From Actinokineospora xionganensis (lineage in GTDB: Bacteria > Actinomycetota > Actinomycetes > Mycobacteriales > Pseudonocardiaceae), in NCBI RefSeq assembly GCF_014323725.1, contig NZ_JABVED010000005.1:184044-248043 (forward strand): 64,000 bases of DNA, written 5' to 3'. A program made the translations under genes and the position numbers. Below are positions 50,985-60,617 of the stretch, piece after piece (within the stretch, counting starts at the first letter, position 1; each line of letters starts with the position of its first letter). A model generated the notes under the pieces. That model was not told where the DNA came from, ran no database searches, and saw nothing but the letters and a program-made list of their open reading frames with translations.

Positions 50985-53978
50985 ATGCCAGCCATGCCGC
51001 GTCTGGGTTCTGGAATTCCGCTGGTGGCGCGCGGCCGCGAACTCCGCGGTCTGCGCGCCGCCTTCGACGCGGCCGCCTCCGGCCGGGCCGGAGCCGTCCT
51101 GCTGGCCGGGGACGCCGGAGTCGGCAAGACGAGACTGACCGAAGAAGTGACCGCCTTCGCCGTCGAGCAGGGCGCGCTGGTGCTGACCGGCCGCTGTCTC
51201 GACATCGGTGAGGCGGGCCTGCCCTATCTCCCGATCGCCGAGGCACTCTCGTCGGTGCGCGACCGCGTGCGCGACTGGACCGCGCTGAGCAGGCTGTTTC
51301 CCGGGGCCGCGACCCCCACGCCGGATCCCGGCCAGTTCACCTCCGGCATGGGCATGCCGTCGGCGGGTTCGCGCTCCGAGCAGGACATCGGCCAGCTGCA
51401 GCTCTTCGACGCGGTGCACGGCGTGCTGGACGACCTGGCCCGCGAGACGCCGGTCGTGGTCATCCTGGAGGACCTGCACTGGGCCGACGCCTCCACCCGC
51501 AGCCTGCTGTCCTTCCTGCTGTCCCGCCTGCGCGGCCAGAAACTGTTCATCCTGGGCACTTACCGAAGCGATGACCTGCACCGCCGCCACCCCTTGCGCC
51601 CCCTGCTCGCCGAACTGGTTCGGCTGCCGCAGGTCGAGCGCATCCAGCTCACCCCGTTCGGCAACGCCGACTCCCGCCTGTTCGTCGCCGCGCTCGCCGA
51701 GGAGCGGCTGAGCGAGCCGGTGCTGCGCGAGGTCGCGGGCCGATCCGAGGGCAACGCCTTCTTCGCCGAGGAACTCCTGGCCGCGACCGCCGAGGGCGGT
51801 GGCGGCATCCCGACCACGCTGGTCGACGTCCTGATGTCGCGCGTGGAACGCCTCAGCCCGGCCGCCCAGAGCGCGGTGAGGGCCGCGTCCGTCGGTGGTC
51901 GCCGAGTGCCGGACGCCCGGCTGCGCGCGGTCAGCGACCTGGGGGACACCGAACTTGAGGAAGCGCTGCGCGAGGCCGTGCAGCACCACGTGCTCGTGCC
52001 CGGCGAAGGCGATGTCTACGCCTTCCGGCACGCGCTGATGCGCGAGACCGTCTACGGCGACCTCCTCCCGGGTGAGCGGGTCCGACTGCACGCCGCGTAC
52101 GCGCGTGAGCTGTCGAAGGAGTGCGCAACCTGTGGGACCGCGGCCGCCCTCGCCCACCACAGCATGGAGAGCCACGCCCTCGGCCCGGCGCTGGTCGCGT
52201 CCGTGCAGGCGGCGGAGGAAGCCGAAGGCCAGGGCGCGCCAGCCGAGGCGCTCGAACACCTGGAACGGGCGCTGAAGTTGTGGGAGGCGGTCCCCGCCGC
52301 CGACCGGCCCGACGCCAGCGAACTGACCCTGCTGCGCCGGGCGTCGTGGGTGGCGGGCACGTCGGGGGACCCGGAGCGGGCCATCGCGTTCGCCCGGTCC
52401 GCCGTCAAAGCCGCCGACCGCGGTGCCGACCCGGAGCACCAGGCCACGCTGCGCCGCAGGTTGGCGCAGGCGCTCTATGTGCTCGACGGGCGCGAGCAGG
52501 AGGCGCTGGAGAACATCGAGAAGGCGTGGGCGCTGGTCACCGACCGGCCGCCCAGCCCCGACCAGGCGTGGGTCCTCGCGGCCTACGCGACCATCCTGCG
52601 CGCCCTGCGCCGCCGCGACGAGGCCGAGGGGTACGCGCGTCGGGCCATCGAAGTGGCGGAGGCGGTCGACGCGGGCGGTCCCGCGGCTGAGGGTCTGATC
52701 ACCCTGGCCATCCTCGCCGAGTCCCGCGGGCTCGCCGGGGAATCCCGCGACATGCTCGTCGAGGCCATGCGGCGTGCGGCCGCCGTCGAGGCGATCACCG
52801 TCGAGCTGCGTGCCCGGTTCTTCCTGGCGATCAACTTCTACGAGCACGGTCTGCTGGCCGACGCGATCGCCGCGGTCGACGGCGGTGTCGACCGCGCCCG
52901 CGAAACCGGCCTCACCTGGAGCGCCTTCGGCCTGGAGCTGCGGGTCGTGCAGGTCATCATGCGGTACGCGGCGGGGGACTGGGACGGCAGTGAGGCGGCG
53001 GCGGAACCACCCGGTCACCGCGTGTCCAGCACGGTGTCCGCGCGGCTGGCCGCCGTCGGCGCGCATGTCGCGGTGGGCCGAGGCCGCTTCGCCGAAGCCG
53101 AGCGCCTGGTCAACGAACTGCGCTCCGACTGGCACCGCGACATCCAGATCCCACTGGTGGCAGGCGGTGTCGGCGCCGAACTGGCGACATGGCGGGGCAG
53201 GCCCGACCGCGCTGTCGAGTGGGTCCGCGACGCCCTGGAGTGGGTCGCCCAGGCGGGCGGCGCGACCTTGCTCGCCGCGATCCGGATGTCCGCCCTGGGC
53301 ATCGCCGCCCACGCCGACCTCGCCGCCGCGGCCACCACCCGGCGCGATGTGGAGGCGGCCCAACTCTCGGCGGTCGAAGCCCGCAGACTGGCCGAACTCG
53401 CCCGAAACACCGCCCGCGACGGCCGCCCGCTCACCGGGACCCTGGGGCCCGAGGGCCAAGCCTGGCTGGCCCGCGCCGAAGCGGAGCTGAGCCGCGTCGA
53501 CGGCCCCGGCGACCCGGACCTGTGGCGAGCCGCGGTCGACGCCTTCGACTACGGCGCGGTATACGAGCAGGCGGTATGCCGAAGGCGACTGGCAGAAGCC
53601 CTACTGGCCGCCGACCGCCGCGACGAAGCCGCCGTGGAACTCCGCCTGGCAGACACGGTGGCAGCCGACCTCGGCGCCCGCCCATTGCGTGAAGCCGTCC
53701 GCAAGGCGGCCCGCCGGGGCAGGGTCTCACTCGACGAGAACGTCGAAACCCGCGACGAGGTCGACCTGTTCACCCCGCGCGAGCGGTCGGTGCTCGGCCT
53801 GGTGGCGCTGGGCAGGACGAACCGACAGGTGGGCGACGAACTGTTCATCAGCGAGAAGACCGTGAGTGTCCACTTGAGCCGAATCATGGCCAAACTGGGC
53901 GCGAGCAGGCGGGCAGAGGCAGTAGCGGTGGCCTACGAACGCGGCCTGCTCACCGAACAGACGCCCTCGGCAGGCTGA
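50985..53978 (+). CDS. LAL-type LuxR regulator with AAA ATPase domain
   Basis: Encodes 997 residues. The N-terminal AAA_16-like ATPase (about 14-300) has Walker A LLAGDAGVGKTRLTEE and Walker B VVVILEDLHWADASTRSL. A long helical, TPR-like middle follows. The C-terminal LuxR helix-turn-helix is FTPRERSVLGLVALGRTNRQ and LFISEKTVSVHLSRIMAKLG. LAL proteins activate catabolic or antibiotic clusters on binding ligands such as maltotriose or unknown inducers. No obvious target operon is adjacent. An ATG three codons downstream is an alternative start. Confidence 0.92.
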   Translation: MPAMPRLGSGIPLVARGRELRGLRAAFDAAASGRAGAVLLAGDAGVGKTRLTEEVTAFAVEQGALVLTGRCLDIGEAGLPYLPIAEALSSVRDRVRDWTALSRLFPGAATPTPDPGQFTSGMGMPSAGSRSEQDIGQLQLFDAVHGVLDDLARETPVVVILEDLHWADASTRSLLSFLLSRLRGQKLFILGTYRSDDLHRRHPLRPLLAELVRLPQVERIQLTPFGNADSRLFVAALAEERLSEPVLREVAGRSEGNAFFAEELLAATAEGGGGIPTTLVDVLMSRVERLSPAAQSAVRAASVGGRRVPDARLRAVSDLGDTELEEALREAVQHHVLVPGEGDVYAFRHALMRETVYGDLLPGERVRLHAAYARELSKECATCGTAAALAHHSMESHALGPALVASVQAAEEAEGQGAPAEALEHLERALKLWEAVPAADRPDASELTLLRRASWVAGTSGDPERAIAFARSAVKAADRGADPEHQATLRRRLAQALYVLDGREQEALENIEKAWALVTDRPPSPDQAWVLAAYATILRALRRRDEAEGYARRAIEVAEAVDAGGPAAEGLITLAILAESRGLAGESRDMLVEAMRRAAAVEAITVELRARFFLAINFYEHGLLADAIAAVDGGVDRARETGLTWSAFGLELRVVQVIMRYAAGDWDGSEAAAEPPGHRVSSTVSARLAAVGAHVAVGRGRFAEAERLVNELRSDWHRDIQIPLVAGGVGAELATWRGRPDRAVEWVRDALEWVAQAGGATLLAAIRMSALGIAAHADLAAAATTRRDVEAAQLSAVEARRLAELARNTARDGRPLTGTLGPEGQAWLARAEAELSRVDGPGDPDLWRAAVDAFDYGAVYEQAVCRRRLAEALLAADRRDEAAVELRLADTVAADLGARPLREAVRKAARRGRVSLDENVETRDEVDLFTPRERSVLGLVALGRTNRQVGDELFISEKTVSVHLSRIMAKLGASRRAEAVAVAYERGLLTEQTPSAG

Positions 53979-54084
53979 CCGGCCACCGCAAACGCAAGGG
54001 GCTCAACAGAATGGCCCCCTGGGTGGCCCGGTACGCGACGGCCGATCCGACCGGGCACCCGGCAGCAAAGCAGCCGAGTCGGGC

Positions 54085-54687
54085 TCAGAACTCCCAGGTC
54101 CACCCAGTCCCGTCGACCTCAGCGCTCGTCAGGGTCGCCTTCCCCGACGTGTACTTCGTGTCGAACACGAGCTTCCCGGTCGTCTTCTCGCCTGGCTTGT
54201 GATGCCGGGTCAGCAATTCAGCCGCCGGAAAGCAAGCGTTCGCGGCGGGCGTCGAAACGAGCGTGTCCACACCATCGTCGCCCAAGATCTCGAACGAGCC
54301 CGCATGCAGATGTCTGAGTTCGTCCGAGTACTTCTCCATCGGCTCCACCGTCATCGTGAACACGACGAAGTGTCCGCGCTCCGGCTCCTTGGCCTCAGGC
54401 GCCGTGCATTCCGGGTCGACCTCGACCTTGTCCAGCCGAAACGTGACCAGCCGCGAGCCGTCGTCGGCCACCACGCCCGCGTCCTCGCCGACGCGCTTCG
54501 GCAACACCGGCGCGCCGGTCGCGTTGATCTTTGTCGCGCTGGAGGAGGTTTTCGGCTTCCCGGGCTCGGGCTGCTCCTTCTTCGTCTCCGTCAGCTCGGC
54601 ACCCATCCGCGGCCTGCCGGTGACGGACTCAGAACACCCCGCCACCAGCAGCGCGCCCGCCAAAAACACCGCGAACCTCGACCGCAT
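54085..54687 (-). CDS. Lipoprotein with DUF4352-like domain
   Basis: Encodes 200 residues with a lipobox signal (FAVFLAGALLVAGCSES), a charged linker, and an immunoglobulin-like C-terminal domain: VTFRLDKVEVDPECTAPEA, GHFVVFTMTVEPMEKY and KTTGKLVFDTKYTSGKATL resemble DUF4352/telomeric-repeat-binding-like lipoproteins. GAGGGGGAG precedes the ATG. It probably sits on the outer face of the membrane. Function unknown. It ends 15 bases before the aldehyde dehydrogenase stop region begins, on the same strand. Confidence 0.8.
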   Translation of the reverse strand: MRSRFAVFLAGALLVAGCSESVTGRPRMGAELTETKKEQPEPGKPKTSSSATKINATGAPVLPKRVGEDAGVVADDGSRLVTFRLDKVEVDPECTAPEAKEPERGHFVVFTMTVEPMEKYSDELRHLHAGSFEILGDDGVDTLVSTPAANACFPAAELLTRHHKPGEKTTGKLVFDTKYTSGKATLTSAEVDGTGWTWEF

Positions 54688-54702
54688 TCTCCCCCTCGCC
54701 GA

Positions 54703-56286
54703 TCAGCGAGGCAGGCGCTTGAGGGCCTTGAGGCCGATCGTCAGTGCCTTCGTCCACGCCTTCGACGGGATCCTCTTCCACCCGCGCAACGGAACCACGC
54801 GCTGCGCGGCGATCGTCTGGGCCTCGGTGTATTTGGTGAGGCCTTCCTCGCCGTTGCGCCTCCCCACCCCCGACTCGCCCATGCCGCCCATCGGCGCGTC
54901 CAGGCTGCCGAACGCGGCGCCGAAGCCGTCGTTCACGTTGACCGTGCCCGCGTGGATGCGCTTGGCCACCCGCTCACCGGAGCGCCTGCTGCGGGTCCAC
55001 ACGCTGGCGTTGAGGCCGTAGCGGGTGGCGTTGGCCTGGTCGACGGCTTCCTGCTCGTCGCTGTAGCCGTAGATCGACACGACCGGGCCGAAGGTCTCCT
55101 CGGCGAACAGGAGCATGCCCTCGCGGACGTCGGTCAGGATCGTGGGCTCGTAGAACAGCGGGCCGAGTTCGGGGCGCGGCTTGCCGCCCGCCAGCACGGC
55201 GGCGCCCTTGCCGCGGGCGTCCTCGACGTGGTGGTCGATCGTCTTGAGCTGCTCGGCGGAGGTCAGCGAGCCCAGGTCCGGGCCGTAGGACAGGTCGGCG
55301 CCGATCTTGACGGCCTTCGTCTTGGCCACGAACGCCCGGGTGAACGAGTCGCGGATGCTCTCGTGGACGTAGATGCGCTCCACCGACACGCACAGCTGAC
55401 CCGCGGAGGAGAAGCACGCGGTGACCGCGCCCGCGGCGGTCTTGTCGACGTCGGCGTCGGGCAGCACGATCATCGGGTTCTTGCCGCCGAGCTCCATCGA
55501 GTAGCTGGTCAGCAGCGCCGCCGCCTTGGCGGCCAGGCCCTTGCCGGTCTCGGTGGAGCCGGTGAAGCCGAGGTAGTCGGCCTCCTCGATCAGCGCGGTG
55601 CCGATCCTGGAGCCGCGGCCGAGGACGATCTGCCAGACGTCCTTGGGCAGCCCGGCCTCCTCGGCGAGTTCCTGCAGCCACAGCGCGGACAGCGCGGTCT
55701 GGTTGTCGGGCTTCTGCACGAGGGTGTTGCCCGCGATGAGCGCCGGGATGGCGTCCATGCCGGTGAGGGCGAGCGGGTAGTTCCACGGCGAGATCATCGA
55801 CACGACACCCTTGGGGTGGCGCACCTGCGTGGTCCGGGTGAACACCGGCAGCGCGCCCGCGCGCCGCCGCGGGGCGAGGAACCTGGCGGCCTTGCGGCCG
55901 TAGTAGGACGCCGTCATCGCGGTGACCGCGACCTCGTCGTAGGCGTCGACCCGGGACTTGCCGGTCTCGACCTGCATGATGTCGAGAACCTCGTCCTGCC
56001 GCTCGAGCAGCAGGTCGTGCAGGCGCAGGAAGATCCGCGACCGGTCGGCCACCGACATGGCCGCCCAACTCGCCTGGGCCACCCGGGCTCGGGCGAACGC
56101 GCGGCGCACGTCGGCGTCGTCGATCTGGGGGAGCGTGATGATGGGCTCGCCGGTGAATGGCGCGGCCATCTGCACGGTGGTCGGGTCGGTCCCGGTGACG
56201 GCGCGATCGACCAGTTCGGTCGCACGGACCACCGTGGGCGCGCCGGTTACTCCACCGATGGTCGCTGAGGTCGTGGCCGTGCTCAT
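54703..56286 (-). CDS. gabD2: Aldehyde (succinate-semialdehyde) dehydrogenase
   Basis: Encodes 527 residues of the ALDH superfamily. The NAD(P)-binding segment has ISPWNYPLALTGMDAIPALI and LGFTGSTETGKGLAAKAAAL. The catalytic Glu is in SMELGGKNPMIVLPDADVD, the catalytic Cys in SSAGQLCVSVERIYVHESI, and ETFGPVVSIYGYSDEQEA follows. Overall pattern is closest to the actinobacterial GabD2 group, which oxidises succinate semialdehyde, but specificity is inferred. The ATG at 56286 with AAGGAG upstream is preferred over a start seven codons earlier. Confidence 0.85.
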   Translation of the reverse strand: MSTATTSATIGGVTGAPTVVRATELVDRAVTGTDPTTVQMAAPFTGEPIITLPQIDDADVRRAFARARVAQASWAAMSVADRSRIFLRLHDLLLERQDEVLDIMQVETGKSRVDAYDEVAVTAMTASYYGRKAARFLAPRRRAGALPVFTRTTQVRHPKGVVSMISPWNYPLALTGMDAIPALIAGNTLVQKPDNQTALSALWLQELAEEAGLPKDVWQIVLGRGSRIGTALIEEADYLGFTGSTETGKGLAAKAAALLTSYSMELGGKNPMIVLPDADVDKTAAGAVTACFSSAGQLCVSVERIYVHESIRDSFTRAFVAKTKAVKIGADLSYGPDLGSLTSAEQLKTIDHHVEDARGKGAAVLAGGKPRPELGPLFYEPTILTDVREGMLLFAEETFGPVVSIYGYSDEQEAVDQANATRYGLNASVWTRSRRSGERVAKRIHAGTVNVNDGFGAAFGSLDAPMGGMGESGVGRRNGEEGLTKYTEAQTIAAQRVVPLRGWKRIPSKAWTKALTIGLKALKRLPR

Positions 56287-56319
56287 GGGCGCTCCTTCGC
56301 TCGACACTGAGCGCCCATG

Positions 56320-57417
56320 TTACTTCCGGGTAGCACCTTCCGTCGCAGTGGCAGCGGTCACGTCATTCCCTTGGTGGGCGGCGTCCACCGTGATGGCCAC
56401 CCGGAGCATGCTGTCCTCGTAGCGCACAGTCACCGGATGCGTGGAGGACCGGGCGGCCCGCTCGAACCCGATCTCCTGCGACAGGCACCAGGCGATCATC
56501 TGCCGGTGGCCCTCGGCGCGGGCGATGCCGCCGAGCCGGTCGATCATGGCGGTCCCGACGCCCTGGCGCTGCCAGCCGTCCTCGACCAGCAGCGAGATCT
56601 CCGCCTCGGCCGGGTCGTTGGTGCGGATGAGTTGGGCCATCCCGATGACCTCGGTGCCGCACAGCGCCAGCAGCGTCTTGCCGCGCGGCGGCTGCAACAG
56701 GCGGTGCAGCCAGCGGCGGGGCAGCGTGCGCAGACCGGAGTGGTACCGGGAGAAGAGGGTCTGCGCGGAGCAGCGGGCGTGCAGGTCGGCGACCGCGTCA
56801 CCGTCGGCGGGCGTGCCGGGGCGCAGGACGATGCCCGCGCCGTTGTTCGCGATGATCGCGCTCGGGGCGCCCGCGGCGGTCGCGCCCGCGTTCAGCACCT
56901 CGCCGAACGCGGCGACCCGGGCCAGTTCCACCTCGGTGAACGGAGCCCAGCCGCGGCGGGCGACCAGCGTCGCGTCCTTGCCCAGGCGCAGGACGGCGAC
57001 GTGTCCGCTCTGGTCGGATTCGACGTCACCGGCTTCGGCGACGCGCACCGAGTCGGCGCCGAGCATCGTCCGCACGGCCTCGGCGGCCGCGGCCTGGTCA
57101 CGCAGCGCGGCGCCCGCGGCGCGGAGGGCGGCCGTGGTCCGGTCGACCATCTGCCGCACCTGGGCGCGGGTGATGCCGACGCAGCGGCCGCCTTCGGCCC
57201 GGATGTCGTCGATCAGCGACGCGGGCTCGGTTCCCGCCGGGGTGCTCACGACGATCTCGTCGATGACGCCACCGGGCACCGGGAGCACCGAGAGCCCGAG
57301 AACGTTGCAGTCCCGCGCGGCGAGGCGGGTGGTGACCCGGGCGAGCGTGCCTGGACGATCGTCCAGGCGGATACGCAGCCGCCAGGTCGTGGGCTGGGTC
57401 GCGGTGGTCGTGTCCAT
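56320..57417 (-). CDS. ACT-GNAT protein acetyltransferase (amino-acid regulated)
   Basis: Encodes 365 residues. An ACT domain occupies about 12-85 (RLRIRLDDRPGTLARVTTRL, ARDCNVLGLSVLPVPGGVID). A central helical/GAF-like section covers about 90-195, with LGKDATLVARRGWAPFTEVE. A GNAT domain from about 200 has IVLRPGTPADGDAVADLHAR, the acetyl-CoA loop VEDGWQRQGVGTAMIDRL and IAWCLSQEIGFERAA. This order matches the actinobacterial protein acetyltransferases whose activity is switched by amino acids such as Asn or Cys. It lies 33 bases downstream... of no operon partner; the ALDH gene follows on the same strand and could be cotranscribed. Confidence 0.87.
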   Translation of the reverse strand: MDTTTATQPTTWRLRIRLDDRPGTLARVTTRLAARDCNVLGLSVLPVPGGVIDEIVVSTPAGTEPASLIDDIRAEGGRCVGITRAQVRQMVDRTTAALRAAGAALRDQAAAAEAVRTMLGADSVRVAEAGDVESDQSGHVAVLRLGKDATLVARRGWAPFTEVELARVAAFGEVLNAGATAAGAPSAIIANNGAGIVLRPGTPADGDAVADLHARCSAQTLFSRYHSGLRTLPRRWLHRLLQPPRGKTLLALCGTEVIGMAQLIRTNDPAEAEISLLVEDGWQRQGVGTAMIDRLGGIARAEGHRQMIAWCLSQEIGFERAARSSTHPVTVRYEDSMLRVAITVDAAHQGNDVTAATATEGATRK

Positions 57418-57564
57418 GCTTCGAGGATGCAGGGCGAACATTGCCAGTCGGGGGCCTCGATGTTTCGGGCATGTGATGGGTTTGCGCCAGGACCGCTGCC
57501 CTGTCGGCCCTCGTGGTCGGGACCTGTCGGTGAGCGAGATCGAACTCTGCCACCAGAACCGATG

Positions 57565-57583
57565 TAGTCAAGCTGCTTGACTA
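57565..57583. promoter_or_regulatory. 19-bp inverted repeat overlapping a -35 box
   Basis: TAGTCAAGC-T-GCTTGACTA, perfect nine-base arms with one base between. A plus-strand promoter fits here: TTGACT (57577-57582) lies in the right arm, 18 bases before TACCTT (57601-57606). A repressor bound here would block the AhpD-like gene. The MarR encoded downstream is the nearest candidate. Confidence 0.65.
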
Positions 57584-57634
57584 GTTGATGAGAGTCCGGT
57601 TACCTTGATCCGTGTCCCACAGAGAAGAGGTCTC

Positions 57635-58192
57635 TTGACGTTCGTCAGTCACACGATCGACACCGCGCCCGCGAAAGCGCGGCTCATCATCGAGGCCACC
57701 ACTCGCAAGTTCGGCTACCTGCCCGAGCCGGTCGCCCGGATGGCCGAGTCGCCGGAGTTGCTGAGCACGTTCCTCGGCAACATCGCCGTGTTCGACCGCT
57801 CGACGCTGACCGAGGTCGAGCGGGAAGTCGTCGTCATGACGATGGCCGTCCGCGTCGAGTGTCACTACTGCGTCGCGATGCACACCCCGAAGCTGCCGGG
57901 CGACATCGCCGAGCCGCTGCGGTCAGGCAAGCCGATCGACGACGCGCGCCTGGAAGCGTTGCGGCAGTTCACCACCGCGGTCCTCGCGACCAGTGGCGGA
58001 GTGTCCGAAGAGGACATGGCGGCTTTCCTGGCGGCGGGTTTCACCCAACGCAACGCGCTGGACGTCGTGCTCGGCGTCGGCACCTACACGTTGTCCACCT
58101 TCGCCAACCGTCTCACCGGCGCGCCGCTTGACGCGGAGTTCGAGCCGTACCGGTGGGAGTCTCACCACACCGGGCGCAGCGCCACCGGTTGA
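57635..58192 (+). CDS. Carboxymuconolactone decarboxylase/AhpD-like protein
   Basis: Encodes 185 residues from TTG at 57635, which has AGAAGAGG upstream; a TTG at 57605 falls inside the -10 box and is unlikely. The CMD fold is clear, with the redox motif VRVECHYCVAMHTPKL (E-C-x-x-C-x-x-x-H) as in AhpD-like peroxidase-related proteins. NALDVVLGVGTYTLSTFANR completes the domain. It probably handles peroxides or thiol redox. The 3' end overlaps the convergent marR gene by 31 bases. Confidence 0.85.
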   Translation: MTFVSHTIDTAPAKARLIIEATTRKFGYLPEPVARMAESPELLSTFLGNIAVFDRSTLTEVEREVVVMTMAVRVECHYCVAMHTPKLPGDIAEPLRSGKPIDDARLEALRQFTTAVLATSGGVSEEDMAAFLAAGFTQRNALDVVLGVGTYTLSTFANRLTGAPLDAEFEPYRWESHHTGRSATG

Positions 58193-58611
58193 CCGGACTC
58201 CGTGACGATCGCCTGAAGATCCGTGCGCAGCCGCTGGACCTGATCGGCGCCGATCAGGTCCACCCAGCGGCGTTCCACTTCGGACCACTTCGCCACGACC
58301 CGCTCGACGCACGCCCACCCGCGCGGCGCGAGCATGACCATCCGGCTCCGGCCATCGGTCGGGTGCGGCCTGCGTTCGACGTATCCGCGTTGTTCAAGCT
58401 CGTCCACGAGTTGTACCGCGGCCTGCTTCGTCACCCCGAGGTGCTGCCCCAGATCCACGGCGGTCGCGCCCTCGCGGTGTGACAGGTACTGGAAGACGAA
58501 CCCGTGCGCGGGCCGGACATCCCCGAACCCCTCGGCGGCCAGGTGCTCGTGCACTTCGTCCATCACCGACCGGAACGCCATGGCCAGCAGCGCGGGAATC
58601 TCGGTGGCCAT
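58162..58611 (-). CDS. MarR-family regulator
   Basis: Encodes 149 residues with a winged helix: FVFQYLSHREGATAVDLGQH, LGVTKQAAVQLVDELEQRGY and the wing VERRPHPTDGRSRMVMLAPR. No cysteines suited to redox sensing are evident apart from one in GWACVERVVAKW. GAGGAGAG precedes the ATG at 58611. It lies between an AhpD-like gene (convergent) and a PPOX gene (divergent), both plausible targets. Confidence 0.9.
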   Translation of the reverse strand: MATEIPALLAMAFRSVMDEVHEHLAAEGFGDVRPAHGFVFQYLSHREGATAVDLGQHLGVTKQAAVQLVDELEQRGYVERRPHPTDGRSRMVMLAPRGWACVERVVAKWSEVERRWVDLIGADQVQRLRTDLQAIVTESGQPVALRPVW

Positions 58612-58668
58612 GATCTCTCCTCGGGTCAATTGCCTTTACTTTAGGCGTGGCCCACAGATACTGGGCGC
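58612..58668. promoter_or_regulatory. Divergent marR/PPOX promoter region
   Basis: A 57-base gap with an AT-rich core. GCCT-N7-AGGC (58632-58646) gives a short inverted repeat that could be a MarR site. It does not match the better palindrome at 57565. Confidence 0.35.
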
Positions 58669-59234
<566 letters not shown>

Positions 59235-59247
<13 letters not shown>

Positions 59248-60179
59248 GCGAACACGGGGTAGTGGTCGGAGTAGTCGTTGTAGCTGTAGGTCGTGAACCA
59301 CGACGTCACCTTCCACGTCGGGCTTTTGACCGCGCGGGTGTCGTTGACCAGGTCGCCGCCGGGGTGGCCGTTGATCGACAGCACGTAGTCGAGATGCTCG
59401 GGCGCCGCGTTGCCGTACTGCCCCTTGCAGACGCTGTTGGTCACGCAGTCCCAGGAGTACCGGTGGCCGGCCAGCCGCGGCGCCCGCGCGTTCAGCGAGG
59501 TGAGCATCTGGCCGTACTCCGCGCTTTCCCCGATGACGTTCATGTCACCGGCGACGTACACCGGCTCGGTCGCCGCGATGGCCTGCCGGTCGAGGAACGC
59601 GCGGATCTCGGCCCGCTGGGCGGCACGAACCGACCCCGGCGAGACCGAGCAACTGCTGTCCTCGGCCTGGGCGTGCACCCCGACCACGTGGACGGGGCCC
59701 GCGGGCGAGCTGAGCCGGACATAGGCGAAGCCCTTGTTCGACATCGGCTCCACACCGCACCGCTGGGTGAACACGTGCTGCACCTTGCGGGTGATCGGCC
59801 ACCGGCTGATCACCGCCGTCCCGCCGTCCTCCGGCGTGGAGTCCGAGTACGCCCCGAGCGTGGCGTCCCACCCGCTGCGCGACCGGCCGACGACCGGCGT
59901 CTGGTGCGGGTAGGTGTCGGACAGGTTGTGCAGCAGGCGGTCGCTCGCTCCGTTGTCGAACACCTCGTTGAGCACCACGATGTCCTGTCCGGCCAACACG
60001 TTCTGCTGGTCGATCAGGTCGGCCCTGGTCACCTGGCCCCAGTTGGGGTACAGGTTCCGCGACAGCATGAACACGTTGTAGCTCGCGATCTTCGGTGCCG
60101 TGGGGGCGGCCTGAGCGGGCGCGGCGGTGAGGCTCAGCCCAGCGACAAGCAGTGACGTGAATAACATTTGCGTTCGCAT
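59235..60179 (-). CDS. Secreted sphingomyelinase C-like phosphodiesterase
   Basis: Encodes 314 residues with a signal peptide (MLFTSLLVAGLSLTAAPAQA). The endonuclease/exonuclease/phosphatase fold shows IASYNVFMLSRNLYPNWGQ, the metal Glu in DIVVLNEVFDNGASDRLL, VAGDMNVIGES, and the catalytic NDYSDHYPVFAYG at the C-terminus. The order and the disulfide-type cysteines match bacterial sphingomyelin phosphodiesterases; a secreted nuclease is a less likely alternative. The ATG has CACAAT six bases upstream on the minus strand, another possible leaderless start. Confidence 0.85.
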
Positions 60180-60224
60180 GTGCCGATTGTGCGGCTTACG
60201 TTCGTGCGGAGCAAGGAAAAAGAT

Positions 60225-60617
60225 TCACTTTTGCGGTTCGTTCATTCGCGCATCACCGAGCTGTCGTGCCCTGAGCGCCGCGCCGATCGCCACGATGACG
60301 GTCAGGCCACCGATGAGGTACGGGTCCTTGGTCGTACCGCCCAGATGGAGATCCATCGCGTGGTTCACGGTGTGGACGAGATTGGCCGCGGCGAAGCCCG
60401 TGAGGACGACCAGGATCGAATCCCGCCAGATCAACGACATCGCCAGCCCGACCGCGATGCCGAAGTGGAACGCGCCGAGATCGTGGAGGAAGTGTTCGTG
60501 GTTCGGGAATCCGACGTAGTCGGAGAACGCCTGCGGCCAGGCCCACATCCATACCGCGAAGGTTGCGGCGTAGAGGGCGCTCAGCGCCACGATCGACTTG
60601 GTGATGATGTTGCCCAT
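60225..60617 (-). CDS. Four-TM membrane protein, 130 aa
   Basis: Encodes 130 residues with about four membrane segments: KSIVALSALYAATFAVWMW, LGAFHFGIAVGLAMSLIW, SILVVLTGFAAANLVHTV and PYLIGGLTVIVAIGAAL. HFLHDLGAFHFG and LVHTVNHAMDLH carry several histidines that could face one another in the membrane. The start may be 36 bases further upstream. Family not firmly recognised. Confidence 0.7.
   Translation of the reverse strand: MGNIITKSIVALSALYAATFAVWMWAWPQAFSDYVGFPNHEHFLHDLGAFHFGIAVGLAMSLIWRDSILVVLTGFAAANLVHTVNHAMDLHLGGTTKDPYLIGGLTVIVAIGAALRARQLGDARMNEPQK

Noticed and set aside
50853..53459. 868-residue open frame antisense to the LAL regulator
   Set aside because: Same effect: the opposite frame of a GC-rich gene stays open. 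The Walker and LuxR motifs are on the plus strand.
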